From assembly GCF_001187905.1 (NCBI RefSeq), contig NZ_LGIS01000012.1, positions 372,001-436,000 on the forward strand: DNA of 64,000 nucleotides. The letters run 5' to 3'. The DNA is from Pantoea sp. RIT-PI-b. GTDB lineage: Bacteria > Pseudomonadota > Gammaproteobacteria > Enterobacterales > Enterobacteriaceae. Positions 1-8,917 of this stretch are shown in pieces (the first letter of the stretch is position 1; every line of letters starts with the position of its first letter). Both the position numbers and the translations under genes were made by a program. The notes under the pieces are model-generated. The model did not search any database, was not told where the DNA came from, and was given only the letters and a program-made list of their open reading frames with translations.

Positions 1-75
1 GGCTACGACAACTTTATGGAAGAGTTCACGGCTATCCTGCATCGTCAGGCTTTCTCCACCGACAACACGAAGTAA
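1..75 (+). CDS. tolQ: TolQ, C-terminal end only (partial)
   Basis: The first 24 codons of the window, read in frame 1, end at TAA (73-75) and give a tail ending in STDNTK. TolR starts 13 bases later. TolQ is the inner-membrane proton-channel subunit of the Tol-Pal machine, homologous to ExbB and MotA. The identity rests mainly on the invariant tolQ-tolR-tolA order and the short tail; the membrane segments lie outside the window. Confidence 0.85.
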   Translation, partial: GYDNFMEEFTAILHRQAFSTDNTK

Positions 76-88
76 GTCGAGGTTTACG

Positions 89-517
89 ATGGCCAGAACC
101 CGTGGTCGCGGTAAGCGCGACCTTAAGTCGGAAATCAACATTGTTCCACTGCTGGACGTACTGTTGGTGTTGCTGCTCATCTTTATGGCAACCGCGCCGA
201 TTATTACTCAGAGCGTGGAAGTGGATCTGCCGGATGCGACAGATTCGAAAACCGTCTCAACTGATGATAATCCACCGGTGATTGTTGAAGTGGCTGGCGT
301 TGGCCAGTACAGCCTGGTCGTGGATCACGATCGTATGACGCAGCTGCCGCCGGAGCAGGTGGTAAGCGAAGCGCAGCGCCGGATTGAAGCCAATCCGAAA
401 ACGGTCTTCCTGATCGGCGGTGCGAAAGACGTGCCTTACGACGAAATCATCAAGGCGCTGAACCTGTTACATCAGGCCGGCGTGAAATCTGTCGGTTTGA
501 TGACGCAGCCGATTTAA
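89..517 (+). CDS. tolR: TolR, Tol-Pal proton-channel subunit
   Basis: This 142-residue protein has a short basic cytoplasmic N-terminus (RGRGKRDLKSEIN), one membrane helix at about residues 19-41 (LLDVLLVLLLIFMATAP), and a periplasmic ExbD/TolR domain. The conserved Asp of the helix (LLDVLL) is the proton-carrying residue in this family. TolR works with TolQ to energise TolA during envelope constriction at division. It lies 13 bp after tolQ and 25 bp before tolA, so it is part of one operon. Length matches the E. coli protein. Confidence 0.97.
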   Translation: MARTRGRGKRDLKSEINIVPLLDVLLVLLLIFMATAPIITQSVEVDLPDATDSKTVSTDDNPPVIVEVAGVGQYSLVVDHDRMTQLPPEQVVSEAQRRIEANPKTVFLIGGAKDVPYDEIIKALNLLHQAGVKSVGLMTQPI

Positions 518-542
518 AGCGAACCGTTTTTGGGAACCGAGA

Positions 543-1829
543 GTGTCGAAGGCAACCGAGCAGAACGACAAGTTAAAGCGCGCGATAATTGTTTCGGTGA
601 TTCTGCACATCGTGCTGATCGCCTTACTGATTTGGAGCTCGTTTAACGAAAAAATCGAATCCAGCGGCGGTGGCGGTGGCAGTGATATTGACGCAGTGAT
701 GGTCGATTCAGGCGCCGTGGTTGAGCAATATAACCGCCAGCAGAATCAGCAACGAGACAGTCAGCGTGCCGAGCAGCAGCGGCAAAAACAGTCGCAGCAG
801 CAGGCTGAAGAGTTACAGCAGAAACAAGCTGCCGAGCAGCAACGCTTGAAAGAGATGGAAAAAGAGCGCTTGCAGGCACAGCAGGAAGCCAAAGAGCAGG
901 CCAAACAGCAGGCTGAGCAACAGAAAGCCGCTGAAGCCGCCGCTAAGCAAGCGCAGGAACAGCAGAAAACCGCCGAAGCGGCTGCCGCGAAAGCCAAAGC
1001 GGATGCCAAAGCAGAAGCGGACGCGCAGGCAAAAGCGGCCGCCGATGCCAAAGCCAAAGCGGTAGAAGAGGCTAAGCAAGCCGCGGCTGATGCGAAGAAG
1101 AAAGCCGAAGAGCAAGCGAAAGCGGCTGCTGCTGAAGCGGCGAAAGAGAAAGCGGCACAACAGGCGAAAGCCGCCGCAGAATCGAAAGCCAAAGCGGACG
1201 CTGAAGCGAAAGCCCAGGCTGCTGCCGATGCGAAGGCGAAAGCAGCTCAGGAAGCAAAAGAGGCCAAAGAGCAAGCGGCGGCTGAGGCGAAAGAGAAGGC
1301 TGCTGCAGAAGCGAAAGAGAAAGCTGCTGCCGAGGCGAAAGCCAAGGCCGATGCGGCTGCCAAGGCAAAAGCGGATGCGGCGGCGAAAGCCAAGGCAGCG
1401 GCGGATGCGAAGAAAAAGGCAGCAGCTGAAGCGGCGAAAAACGAAAGTGACGTCGATAACCTGTTAGGTGGTTTATCTTCTGGTAAGAACGCACCGAAAA
1501 GCGGTACCGCTTCGGGCGGCGCGGCTGGGCAGGGCAATCAGAAGAAGTCTGGCGCATCGGGTGCAGACATCAGTAATTATGCAGGCCAAATCCAGGCAGC
1601 AATCAAAAGTAAATTTTATGATTGGGAAAGCTTTAAGGGCAAAACCTGTACTTTGCGTATTCAGCTGATGTCAGACGGTACTGTGGCTGGCGTTAAATCT
1701 GAAGGAGGCGACCCGGCACTTTGCCAGGCTGCGGTTGCAGCTGCTCAGCAGGCTCGTATTCCTAAGCCGCCGAGCCAGGAAGTTTATCAGGTGTTCAAAA
1801 ACGCACCTCTGGATTTCAAGCCTCAATAA
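543..1829 (+). CDS. tolA: TolA, Tol-Pal energy-transducing protein (GTG start)
   Basis: This 428-residue protein has three visible parts: an N-terminal membrane anchor at about residues 14-35, a long Ala/Lys/Glu/Gln-rich domain II at about 45-300 made of KAKADA, AAEAKEKA and similar repeats, and a globular domain III in the last 100 residues containing two Cys (KTCTLRI and ALCQAA). Domain II is predicted to be one long helix spanning the periplasm; domain III contacts TolB and Pal. The start is GTG at 543, placing SKATEQND ahead of the anchor. The repetitive composition creates long spurious antisense frames that are not genes. Confidence 0.97.
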   Translation: MSKATEQNDKLKRAIIVSVILHIVLIALLIWSSFNEKIESSGGGGGSDIDAVMVDSGAVVEQYNRQQNQQRDSQRAEQQRQKQSQQQAEELQQKQAAEQQRLKEMEKERLQAQQEAKEQAKQQAEQQKAAEAAAKQAQEQQKTAEAAAAKAKADAKAEADAQAKAAADAKAKAVEEAKQAAADAKKKAEEQAKAAAAEAAKEKAAQQAKAAAESKAKADAEAKAQAAADAKAKAAQEAKEAKEQAAAEAKEKAAAEAKEKAAAEAKAKADAAAKAKADAAAKAKAAADAKKKAAAEAAKNESDVDNLLGGLSSGKNAPKSGTASGGAAGQGNQKKSGASGADISNYAGQIQAAIKSKFYDWESFKGKTCTLRIQLMSDGTVAGVKSEGGDPALCQAAVAAAQQARIPKPPSQEVYQVFKNAPLDFKPQ

Positions 1830-1839
1830 ATGCAGTAAC

Positions 1840-1874
1840 GTACGGCAGGTTGAACTAAGGTTAGCTTGCCGTAC
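1840..1874 (+). other. Intercistronic hairpin between tolA and tolB
   Basis: GTACGGCA (1840-1847) is repeated in inverse as TGCCGTAC (1867-1874) around a 19-base loop. No U-tract follows, so it does not look like a standard terminator. It lies in the 117-bp gap between tolA and tolB and may stabilise or separate the upstream and downstream transcripts; in E. coli tolB-pal also has its own promoter. The function is inferred. Confidence 0.4.
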
Positions 1875-1946
1875 TCTATGAGTACTCGTGTTTTTCAGGA
1901 ACTGTGCGAATTATCATGAACCTCTGGTTCAGGTAAGGGAGATAAG

Positions 1947-3242
1947 ATGAAGCAGGCACTTCGTGTAACCTTAGGTTTTTTTGTACTGCTGTGGGCAGCC
2001 ATGCTCCATGCAGAAGTACGTATTGAAATTACGCAGGGCGTTAACACCGCACGTCCTATTGGTGTGGTTCCGTTCCAATGGGCTGGCCCAGGCGCGGCAC
2101 CAGAAGACATCGGCGGCATTGTTAGCGCTGACTTACGCAACAGCGGTAAATTTAACCCGCTGGATCGTTCTCGTCTGCCACAACAACCCACCAGCGCGCA
2201 GGAAGTACAGCCTGCCGCGTGGAGTGCATTAGGTATTGATGCAGTCGTTGTCGGTCAGGTAACCCCTAACGCTGACGGCAGCTATCAAATTGCCTATCAG
2301 CTGGTGGATACCGGCGGTGCCCCAGGTACCGTGTTGGCCCAGAACTCTTATAAAGTGACTAAGCAGTGGCTGCGTTATGCCGCGCACACCGCCAGTGATG
2401 AAGTGTTCGAGAAGTTGACGGGCATTAAAGGTGCATTCCGTACCCGTATCGCTTACGTGGTCCAGACCAATGGCGGTCAGTTCCCGTATGAGCTGCGCGT
2501 GTCGGATTACGATGGCTACAACCAGTTTGTGGTTCACCGCTCACCGCAGCCATTGATGTCGCCAGCCTGGTCGCCAGATGGCAGCAAAGTGGCCTATGTG
2601 ACCTTCGAAAGCGGCAAATCTGCGCTGGTAGTGCAGACGCTGTCTAACGGCGCAATCCGTCAGGTAGCTTCTTATCCGCGTCACAACGGTGCGCCAGCCT
2701 TCTCACCAGACGGTTCTAAACTGGCCTTCGCGCTGTCGAAAACCGGTAGCCTGAACCTGTACGTGATGGATCTGGCTTCAGGTCAGACGCGTCAGGTTAC
2801 AGATGGCCGCTACAACAGCACTGAACCGACGTGGTTCCCGGATAGCCAGACGCTGGCTTATACCTCGGATCAGGCCGGTGCGCCTCAGATTTATAAAGTT
2901 GGAGTTAACGGCGGTGCGCCACAACGTATTACCTGGGAAGGTGCGCAAAACCAGGATGCGGACGTGTCAACTGACGGTAAAACGATGGTGATGATCAGCA
3001 GCGCCGGTGGCGCTCAGCATGTCGCCAAACAGGATCTGGTAACGGGAGCCGTTCAAACAATAACGGACACGTTCCTGGATGAAACGCCAAGTCTGGCGCC
3101 AAACGGCACAATGGTAATCTATAGCTCTACTCAGGGGATGGGTTCCGTGTTGCAGTTGGTTTCAACCGACGGGCGTTTCAAAGCGCGTCTTCCGGCAACT
3201 GATGGACAGGTCAAATTCCCTGCCTGGTCGCCGTATCTGTGA
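1947..3242 (+). CDS. tolB: TolB, periplasmic beta-propeller of Tol-Pal
   Basis: This 431-residue protein has a Sec signal peptide (residues 1 to about 22, ending LHA), an N-terminal domain at about 23-165, and a six-bladed beta-propeller with repeated blade motifs such as [29 protein letters not shown] and [14 protein letters not shown]. TolB binds Pal and receives the TolA signal. The ATG at 1947 follows a good ribosome site (AAGGGAGATAAG). Length agrees with the family (about 430). Pal follows after 64 bp. Confidence 0.97.
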   Translation: MKQALRVTLGFFVLLWAAMLHAEVRIEITQGVNTARPIGVVPFQWAGPGAAPEDIGGIVSADLRNSGKFNPLDRSRLPQQPTSAQEVQPAAWSALGIDAVVVGQVTPNADGSYQIAYQLVDTGGAPGTVLAQNSYKVTKQWLRYAAHTASDEVFEKLTGIKGAFRTRIAYVVQTNGGQFPYELRVSDYDGYNQFVVHRSPQPLMSPAWSPDGSKVAYVTFESGKSALVVQTLSNGAIRQVASYPRHNGAPAFSPDGSKLAFALSKTGSLNLYVMDLASGQTRQVTDGRYNSTEPTWFPDSQTLAYTSDQAGAPQIYKVGVNGGAPQRITWEGAQNQDADVSTDGKTMVMISSAGGAQHVAKQDLVTGAVQTITDTFLDETPSLAPNGTMVIYSSTQGMGSVLQLVSTDGRFKARLPATDGQVKFPAWSPYL

Positions 3243-3306
3243 TGCATAGGTCCCCTGCACGGCGGGGGATTAAAATGTATGGCAAACAAAATAATAGGAT
3301 AAAGAA

Positions 3307-3828
3307 ATGCAACTGAATAAAGTGCTGAAGGGTTTGATGCTGGCTCTGCCGGTTATCGCAGTAGCTGCATGTAGCTCACACAAAAACAACAACAACGATC
3401 AGACTGGTATGGGCGCTAACGACGGTGCTTACGGTGCTGGTGCGGGCCAGAACGGTAACATGTCTTCTGACGAGCAAGCGCGTCTGCAGATGCAGCAGCT
3501 GCAGCAGAACAACATCGTTTACTTCGGTCTGGACAAGTATGACGTGCAGTCTGATTACGCTCAGATGCTGGATCAGCACGCTGCATTCCTGCGTGGCAAC
3601 CCGTCTTACAAAGTGACCATCGAAGGTCATGCGGATGAGCGCGGTACCCCAGAATACAACATCGCCCTGGGCGAACGTCGTGCAAGCGCCGTTAAGATGT
3701 ATCTGCAAGGCAAAGGCGTTTCTGCTGACCAGATGTCTATCGTGTCTTACGGTAAAGAAAAACCAGCTGTACTGGGTCATGACGAAGCGGCTTACGCTAA
3801 AAACCGTCGTGCCGTACTGGTTTACTAA
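3307..3828 (+). CDS. pal: Pal, peptidoglycan-associated outer-membrane lipoprotein
   Basis: This 173-residue lipoprotein has a signal peptide with lipobox VAAC, so Cys22 is the lipidated residue and becomes residue 1 of the mature protein. A flexible Asn/Gly-rich linker (about 25-60) precedes an OmpA-like peptidoglycan-binding domain (about 65-173) with the typical [13 protein letters not shown] and [10 protein letters not shown] segments. Pal tethers the outer membrane to peptidoglycan and binds TolB. It ends the core tol operon, with cpoB 9 bp downstream. Confidence 0.97.
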   Translation: MQLNKVLKGLMLALPVIAVAACSSHKNNNNDQTGMGANDGAYGAGAGQNGNMSSDEQARLQMQQLQQNNIVYFGLDKYDVQSDYAQMLDQHAAFLRGNPSYKVTIEGHADERGTPEYNIALGERRASAVKMYLQGKGVSADQMSIVSYGKEKPAVLGHDEAAYAKNRRAVLVY

Positions 3829-3837
3829 GATAATCGT

Positions 3838-4632
3838 ATGATGAGTAACTTCAGACTTCATCTATTGAGTCTGTCGTTACTGGTTGGTTTAGCGGCCCCC
3901 TGGGCCGCTAATGCCCAGGCGTCAATCAGTAGCGTTGGCTCAGGCTCGGTCGAAGACCGCGTCACCACTCTTGAACGTATCTCTAATGCCCAGGCTCAGC
4001 TTCTGCAGCAGTTGCAGCAGCAGATGAGCGATAACCAAAGCGATATCGATTCGCTGCGCGGGCAAATCCAGCAAAATAGCTATCAGCTTAATCAGGTAAT
4101 TGAGCGCCAGAAACAGCTTTATCAGCAGATCGATAGCCTCAGCTCCGGCAGCAACGGCGCCCAGGCGAGCGGTGGTGCAGATGCTGCTGCAGCGGGCGCA
4201 GCGACCTCTGATAGCGGCAGCAACAACAGCGCCACTGCGGCAGCGCCAGCTCAAACCGGCGATGCCAATACGGACTACAATGCTGCCGTTGCGCTGATTC
4301 TGGAGAAGAAGCAGTACGATCAGGCGATTACCGCCCTGCAGGCTTGGGTGAAGAAATATCCTGATTCTACCTATCAGCCGAACGCCAACTATTGGCTTGG
4401 TCAGCTGTTTTACAACAAGGGTAAAAAAGACGATTCCGCTTACTATTTTGCCACAGTGGTAAAGAATTATTCGAAATCGCCAAAAGCCCCAGAAGCGCTG
4501 TTTAAAGTTGGCGTGATCATGCAAGAGAAGAATGACACGGCGAAAGCCAAGGCCGTCTTCCAGCAAGTGATCAAACAATTCCCAAATAGTGATTCTGCGA
4601 AGCAGGCGCAAAAACGCCTTGCCGGGTTGTAA
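3838..4632 (+). CDS. cpoB: CpoB (YbgF), division coordinator
   Basis: This 264-residue periplasmic protein has a signal peptide (about 1-26, ending ANA), an N-terminal trimeric coiled coil rich in Gln and Leu (about 35-100), an Ala/Ser/Asn linker, and TPR repeats in the C-terminal half (VALILEKKQYDQAITALQAW; ANYWLGQLFYNKG; APEALFKVGVI). In E. coli CpoB links the PBP1B-LpoB synthase to Tol during constriction. The start follows pal directly. Two adjacent ATGs (3838 and 3841) are possible. Confidence 0.95.
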   Translation: MMSNFRLHLLSLSLLVGLAAPWAANAQASISSVGSGSVEDRVTTLERISNAQAQLLQQLQQQMSDNQSDIDSLRGQIQQNSYQLNQVIERQKQLYQQIDSLSSGSNGAQASGGADAAAAGAATSDSGSNNSATAAAPAQTGDANTDYNAAVALILEKKQYDQAITALQAWVKKYPDSTYQPNANYWLGQLFYNKGKKDDSAYYFATVVKNYSKSPKAPEALFKVGVIMQEKNDTAKAKAVFQQVIKQFPNSDSAKQAQKRLAGL

Positions 4633-4719
4633 TTTGTGCATAAAAGACCGGATTTCGTGTGATTTCTGGTCTTACAGCATGAAAGGTAAGCAATTGAGAC
4701 ATTTAGTGGAAAATAAGGG

Positions 4720-4747
4720 TTGCGCCGCCCCGCTAAATCAGTAATAT
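4720..4747 (+). promoter_or_regulatory. Candidate promoter for the tRNA-Lys cluster
   Basis: TTGCGC (4720-4725) and TAATAT (4742-4747) are 16 bp apart. A GC-rich stretch (GCCGCCGTTGCCGG) follows, resembling the discriminator of stringently controlled stable-RNA promoters. It lies about 50 bp before the first tRNA. The assignment is by pattern only. Confidence 0.4.
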
Positions 4748-4798
4748 ATGCCGCCGTTGCCGGGACATATCTTAACAAGTATCGGCAGCACTGAAGAT

Positions 4799-4874
4799 GG
4801 GTCGTTAGCTCAGTTGGTAGAGCAGTTGACTTTTAATCAATTGGTCGCAGGTTCGAATCCTGCACGACCCACCA
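4799..4874 (+). tRNA. tRNA-Lys (anticodon TTT), copy 1
   Basis: This 76-nt cloverleaf has acceptor stem GGGTCGT pairing with ACGACCC, D-arm GCTCAGTTGGTAGAGC, anticodon loop CTTTTAA containing TTT, T-arm with GGTTCGAATCC, and an encoded CCA end. Its position after cpoB matches the E. coli lysT cluster, although the valine tRNAs interleaved there are absent here. Confidence 0.98.
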
Positions 4875-4927
4875 TCTCAACCCGTTGTTAGTGAGATGAT
4901 TTCTTCAGTAAGCTTCACAACCTTGAT

Positions 4928-5003
4928 GGGTCGTTAGCTCAGTTGGTAGAGCAGTTGACTTTTAATCAATTGGTCGCAGGTTCGAATCCTGCACGACCCA
5001 CCA
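4928..5003 (+). tRNA. tRNA-Lys (anticodon TTT), copy 2
   Basis: The sequence is identical to copy 1 across all 76 nt, including the encoded CCA. It is separated from copy 1 by 53 bp and probably lies on the same precursor transcript. Confidence 0.98.
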
Positions 5004-5030
5004 TCAAGCATAAGGTTGTAAGCCCTCAAC

Positions 5031-5106
5031 GGGTCGTTAGCTCAGTTGGTAGAGCAGTTGACTTTTAATCAATTGGTCGCAGGTTCGAATCCTGCACGAC
5101 CCACCA
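5031..5106 (+). tRNA. tRNA-Lys (anticodon TTT), copy 3
   Basis: This is the third identical 76-nt copy, 27 bp after copy 2. A strong terminator follows 10 bp downstream and closes the tRNA transcript. Confidence 0.98.
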
Positions 5107-5116
5107 GTTATGTAGA

Positions 5117-5140
5117 AAGGCGCCCTAATGGCGCCTTTTT
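5117..5140 (+). terminator. Rho-independent terminator of the tRNA-Lys operon
   Basis: The 8-bp stem AAGGCGCC / GGCGCCTT (5117-5124 and 5130-5137) has a 5-base loop CTAAT and ends in a T-run (5136-5140). Confidence 0.9.
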
Positions 5141-5159
5141 GCTTTTCTACATTTTAGAA

Positions 5160-5546
5160 AAAATTCTAACGATGTTGCTTTGGGATGGGTGCCGGGCTCT
5201 AAAAGGCGGGACGGATCGCGAAGACACATCACATCCCTGTGGATCGGCCTCGCAAGTACTCGCCTCATCCATGAGGCTCGCCCGCAAGCGGGCAACGCTT
5301 CGCATTGTGCAAAAACGATCCTGGCGTTTATGTCCATGGCTCGGACGCTTAGCTCCTTCCGCACTCGCCTTTACTGGCCCTTAAGCTTTGTCGTTGCTTT
5401 AAATAATCGCACCGATGCATAACGAAGACGGAAGGATCGGGCGGTGGAGTAAAGCTTCCGGCGCATGGATGCGCCGGTAGAGCCTACAGGGATGTATCCA
5501 CGGCGACTTTACGTAACCGCCCGATCCTTTCGGCTGTTGGCACGGT
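5160..5546 (+). repeat. Non-coding hairpin-rich stretch
   Basis: No convincing gene is present. The stretch is dense in small perfect hairpins: CACA-TCCC-TGTG (5230-5241), GCCTCA-TCCA-TGAGGC (5262-5277), GCCCGC-AA-GCGGGC (5280-5293), CCGGCGCA-TGGA-TGCGCCGG (5458-5477) and TACA-GGGA-TGTA (5485-5496). The last two are enclosed by a longer inverted repeat, GGATCGGGCGGT (5434-5445) with ACCGCCCGATCC (5515-5526 or within a base). The shared apical pattern CA-(G/T)GGA-TG suggests one repeat family. The stretch separates the tRNA operon from the converging Ada-AlkA gene. Confidence 0.6.
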
Positions 5547-7019
5547 TTAATTACTTTTAATGACCTTAACCGGCGTCAGACTTTTCCAAATATGCAGCAC
5601 AGCATAGCTGCGCCACGGTCGCCAAACCTGTGATAACTGTTCCGCTACTTTGGCACTCACGCCGCCAAGATTATTACGAATCGCGATATCCTCTTTCGGA
5701 AACGCATCCGGCCAACGCAGAGCGCGCATCGCAATATAACTCGCCGTCCACGGCCCAATCCCTTTCAGCGCCAGTAACTGTTGCTGAACCACATCAGGAT
5801 TCACCGCACCGTTAAACCGCAAAGCGCCAGAAGCACACGCCTGCGCCAAAGCCTGAATGGCTTGTGAACGCGCACTCACAATTCCGAGGCTGGCGATATC
5901 ATCAATGCTTGCCGCCGCCAGCGTCTCCGCATTGGGTGGCAAACGAGACAGCTCTGGCCACGGCGTTGCCAGTGATTCGCCAAAGCGTTGTGCCATACGA
6001 CTGCTCAACGTCGTTGCGGCTTTCACGGTAACCTGCTGGCCGAGTATCGCACGCACACCCAGCTCAAAGCCGTCAAACGCACCAGGAACGCGTAAACCGG
6101 GAAAGCGGGATAAACTCTCCGCCAGTAGCGGATCGTGGCTCAGATGCTCTGCTATACGCTGTGGTTGCGCATCCAAATCAAACAGATCGCGCAGACGACG
6201 CAGTAGGGCGGGAAGCACCGGCGTCAACGACGTGGTGAATTGCACTTTCAACGACTGTTTCTCAGCAAGATGGCTCACGCGCACCCAGCCGCGACAATTG
6301 CCCAACGCCACGGTGCGGTGGTAAATGCCGTCGTTCACCCATTCCACCTCTTTCATCACGCGGTGCTGTAGAAAATCGAGTATTGCGTCCCAATCATAAG
6401 GCGGGCGATAACTCAGGCGCAGCTCGGCACTTTCCTGAATGGGAGTGACAGAATCGGGTTGGCTCTGCTTGCGTAAGCGGGAAGGCGTCATGCGATAACG
6501 TGCCTGAAACACATCATTAAAACGCCTCAGACTACGAAAGCCGCTCGCGTAAGCGATTTCCGTCACTGGCAGCGAGGTTTCAGTTAAAAGTTGCTTAGCG
6601 AGCAGCATACGGCGCGTCTGACGCAATTCTAATGGCGACACACCTAGCTCATGCTGCACTACTCGACGGAGTTGGCGCTCACTTAGGTCAAACTCGCGAG
6701 CAATCTCTGCGAGCGTCTCCTGCTCCTCCAGCAAACCTTCTTCGATGCGTCGAATCAAGCGATCGGCAATGCGATGATGACTGTCCACCGGTGCAAAGCC
6801 CGGCGCCAGCTCAGGGCGGCAACGCAAACAGGGGCGGAAATGCGCTTTCTCGGCGGCTTCAGCGCTGCTGAAAAACAGGCAGTTCTTCTGCATCGGCGCT
6901 TTCACCGGGCAAATGGGCCGACAATAAATGCCGGTTGACGTCACGCCAACGAAAAACAGCCCGTCGAAGCGACTATCGCGCGAGGTCAGCGCCTGGTAAG
7001 CAATTTCAGGATCAAACAT
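5547..7019 (-). CDS. Ada N-domain / AraC / AlkA fusion, alkylation repair regulator-glycosylase
   Basis: From the ATG at 7019 this is a 490-residue protein with three modules. Residues about 1-75 form an Ada-type zinc methyl-acceptor domain with all four ligands (C33, C37, C64, C67; IYCRPIC and FRPCLRC). Residues about 80-190 are an AraC-type double helix-turn-helix. Residues about 205-490 are an AlkA 3-methyladenine glycosylase with the HhH motif ALKGIGPWTASYIAMRAL and a catalytic-type Asp at about 444 (KEDIAIRNN). It can plausibly sense methyl phosphotriesters, activate transcription and excise alkylated bases. In-frame upstream codons to 7055 exist, but the ribosome site GGAG (about 7026-7029) fits the ATG at 7019 best. 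It is divergent from ogt. Confidence 0.9.
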   Translation of the reverse strand: MFDPEIAYQALTSRDSRFDGLFFVGVTSTGIYCRPICPVKAPMQKNCLFFSSAEAAEKAHFRPCLRCRPELAPGFAPVDSHHRIADRLIRRIEEGLLEEQETLAEIAREFDLSERQLRRVVQHELGVSPLELRQTRRMLLAKQLLTETSLPVTEIAYASGFRSLRRFNDVFQARYRMTPSRLRKQSQPDSVTPIQESAELRLSYRPPYDWDAILDFLQHRVMKEVEWVNDGIYHRTVALGNCRGWVRVSHLAEKQSLKVQFTTSLTPVLPALLRRLRDLFDLDAQPQRIAEHLSHDPLLAESLSRFPGLRVPGAFDGFELGVRAILGQQVTVKAATTLSSRMAQRFGESLATPWPELSRLPPNAETLAAASIDDIASLGIVSARSQAIQALAQACASGALRFNGAVNPDVVQQQLLALKGIGPWTASYIAMRALRWPDAFPKEDIAIRNNLGGVSAKVAEQLSQVWRPWRSYAVLHIWKSLTPVKVIKSN

Positions 7020-7177
7020 CATGATCTCCAGCAAATAAACCGCATGGTCGCGCAAGCTGAACAGGAAAACTCGCTGCTTTCGGACAGCTAACCAGTTTAT
7101 GCTGATGACCGAAAACAGCCAGTTTCTCAGGTTAGAAGTGCGATAATCGCCAACAGAGATTACGCCGGAGGTGCACT

Positions 7178-7684
7178 ATGTATCATGCCAAAATTATCGC
7201 CACCCCTGTTGGGGAGCTCACGCTTATTGCTACTGACAACGGATTGTCGGCCATTCTATGGGAAAATGAAGGTGCGCAGCGCGTACCGTTGACGCCGATC
7301 AGCCATAACGATCAACACCCCATTCTCTGTGAGGCGGAACGCCAGCTGCGGGAATACTTCGCTGGTGAGCGCCAGCAGTTTGATATGACGTACGACACGG
7401 TTGGCACCGAATTCCAGAAAAAAGTCTGGCAAGCGCTACTCACGATTCCGTTTGGTGAAACCCGTAGCTATCAGCAAATCGCCGTTCAAATCGGTAATCC
7501 CAAAGCGGTGCGCGCGGTAGGCGCGGCGAACGGTAAAAACCCGCTGTCGATTATGGCGCCGTGCCATCGCGTGATTGGCAGCAACGGAAAGCTGACCGGC
7601 TTCGCGGGCGGTCTCAGCGTTAAAGCATTCCTGCTGGAATTGGAAAGCCTACAGAAATCTATGAGCAGCGTATTGTTGCTATAG
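7178..7684 (+). CDS. ogt: Methylated-DNA--protein-cysteine methyltransferase
   Basis: This 168-residue suicide enzyme transfers the O6-alkyl group of guanine to its own Cys. The active-site PCHRV motif places the acceptor at C129. The DNA-binding helix-turn-helix (SYQQIAVQIGNPKAVRAVG) and the Arg finger lie at about 97-115, and the ENxxS-type region reads GKNPLSIMAP. It has no Ada regulatory domain; that function lies in the divergent Ada-AlkA gene 158 bp away. The start ATG follows GGAGG. Confidence 0.93.
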   Translation: MYHAKIIATPVGELTLIATDNGLSAILWENEGAQRVPLTPISHNDQHPILCEAERQLREYFAGERQQFDMTYDTVGTEFQKKVWQALLTIPFGETRSYQQIAVQIGNPKAVRAVGAANGKNPLSIMAPCHRVIGSNGKLTGFAGGLSVKAFLLELESLQKSMSSVLLL

Positions 7685-7819
7685 GGCGCGCAAAAAAGAG
7701 ACGACACTCTCGCGCAATTCCGCTATCGTGTTTAGCATATAAAACACGATGGCGGTTTTGATGCCGCATCATTGCCGTAGTAGGCAATTTTGTTAAATTG
7801 AGAAAACGAGAGCCGTGTC

Positions 7820-8881
7820 ATGAGCCTGATGTTTGATCCTGAAAGCGCAATCTATCCTTTCCCGCCGAAACCGGCACGTCTCAGCCACGATGAAAAAGCC
7901 CACTATAAGAACGAAATCAAACGTCTGCTGAAAGAACGTAATGCGGTGATGGTGGCGCACTACTACACCGATCCCGAAATTCAGGCGCTGGCGGAAGAGA
8001 CCGGCGGCTGCGTGTCGGACTCACTGGAAATGGCGCGTTTTGGCAGCACGCATCCGGCGAAAACCTTGCTGGTGGCGGGCGTGCGTTTTATGGGGGAAAC
8101 CGCGAAAATCCTCAGCCCGGAAAAAACCGTACTGATGCCCACGCTGCAGGCCGAATGTTCGCTCGATCTCGGCTGCCCCATTAAAGAGTTCAATCGCTTC
8201 TGCGATGAACATCCTGACCGCACCGTGGTGGTGTATGCCAACACTTCAGCGGCGGTCAAAGCGCGTGCGGATTGGGTGGTAACATCAAGCATCGCGGTTG
8301 AGCTGATTGAGCATCTCGACAGCCTCGGCGAGAAAATTATCTGGGCGCCCGATCGCCATCTTGGCCGTTACGTCACACAGAAGTCCGGCGCCGATGTGCT
8401 GTGCTGGCAGGGCGCGTGCATCGTGCATGACGAATTCAAAACCCAGGCGCTGCAACGCATGAAGGCACTCTATCCGGATGCGGCGGTGCTGGTGCATCCT
8501 GAATCACCGCAGGCGATTGTCGATCTGGCCGATGCGGTGGGCTCCACCAGCCAGCTGATTCAGGCGGCGCAAAGCTTGCCGCATCCACAAATGATCGTCG
8601 CCACCGATCGCGGTATCTTCTACAAAATGCAGCAGGCAGTGCCGGAAAAAGAGTTGCTGGAAGCACCAACCGCTGGCGAGGGCGCGACTTGCCGCAGCTG
8701 CGCGCACTGTCCGTGGATGGCGATGAACGGCCTGAAAGCGATTGCTGAAGGATTGGCGCGCGGCGGCAGCGAGCATGAAGTTCACGTGGACAGCGCGTTG
8801 CGGGAGGCTGCGTTGCGACCGCTCAACCGCATGCTATCCTTTGCAGCAGATCTCAAACTCAAGGTAAAAGGGAACGCATGA
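7820..8881 (+). CDS. nadA: Quinolinate synthase NadA
   Basis: This 353-residue enzyme condenses iminoaspartate with dihydroxyacetone phosphate to quinolinate, the first dedicated NAD precursor. The three [4Fe-4S] ligands are visible at C113, C200 and C297 (AECS, CWQGAC, CAHCPW), the numbering known for E. coli. pnuC starts 37 bp later, so the two likely form the nadA-pnuC operon. Confidence 0.97.
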   Translation: MSLMFDPESAIYPFPPKPARLSHDEKAHYKNEIKRLLKERNAVMVAHYYTDPEIQALAEETGGCVSDSLEMARFGSTHPAKTLLVAGVRFMGETAKILSPEKTVLMPTLQAECSLDLGCPIKEFNRFCDEHPDRTVVVYANTSAAVKARADWVVTSSIAVELIEHLDSLGEKIIWAPDRHLGRYVTQKSGADVLCWQGACIVHDEFKTQALQRMKALYPDAAVLVHPESPQAIVDLADAVGSTSQLIQAAQSLPHPQMIVATDRGIFYKMQQAVPEKELLEAPTAGEGATCRSCAHCPWMAMNGLKAIAEGLARGGSEHEVHVDSALREAALRPLNRMLSFAADLKLKVKGNA

Positions 8882-8917
8882 CGCGCACCCTTCATATTTA
8901 GGGTATAGGTACATAGC

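Noticed and set aside
643-1557. Several long open frames on the minus strand and in other frames across tolA
   Set aside because: They arise from the low-complexity GCN/AAR repeats of tolA domain II, give Ala/Cys/Ser/Phe- or Arg-rich nonsense, and lack ribosome sites.
5046-5384. A plus-strand open frame starting inside the third tRNA-Lys
   Set aside because: It begins within a tRNA, crosses a strong terminator and hairpin-rich repeats, and has no recognisable protein features.
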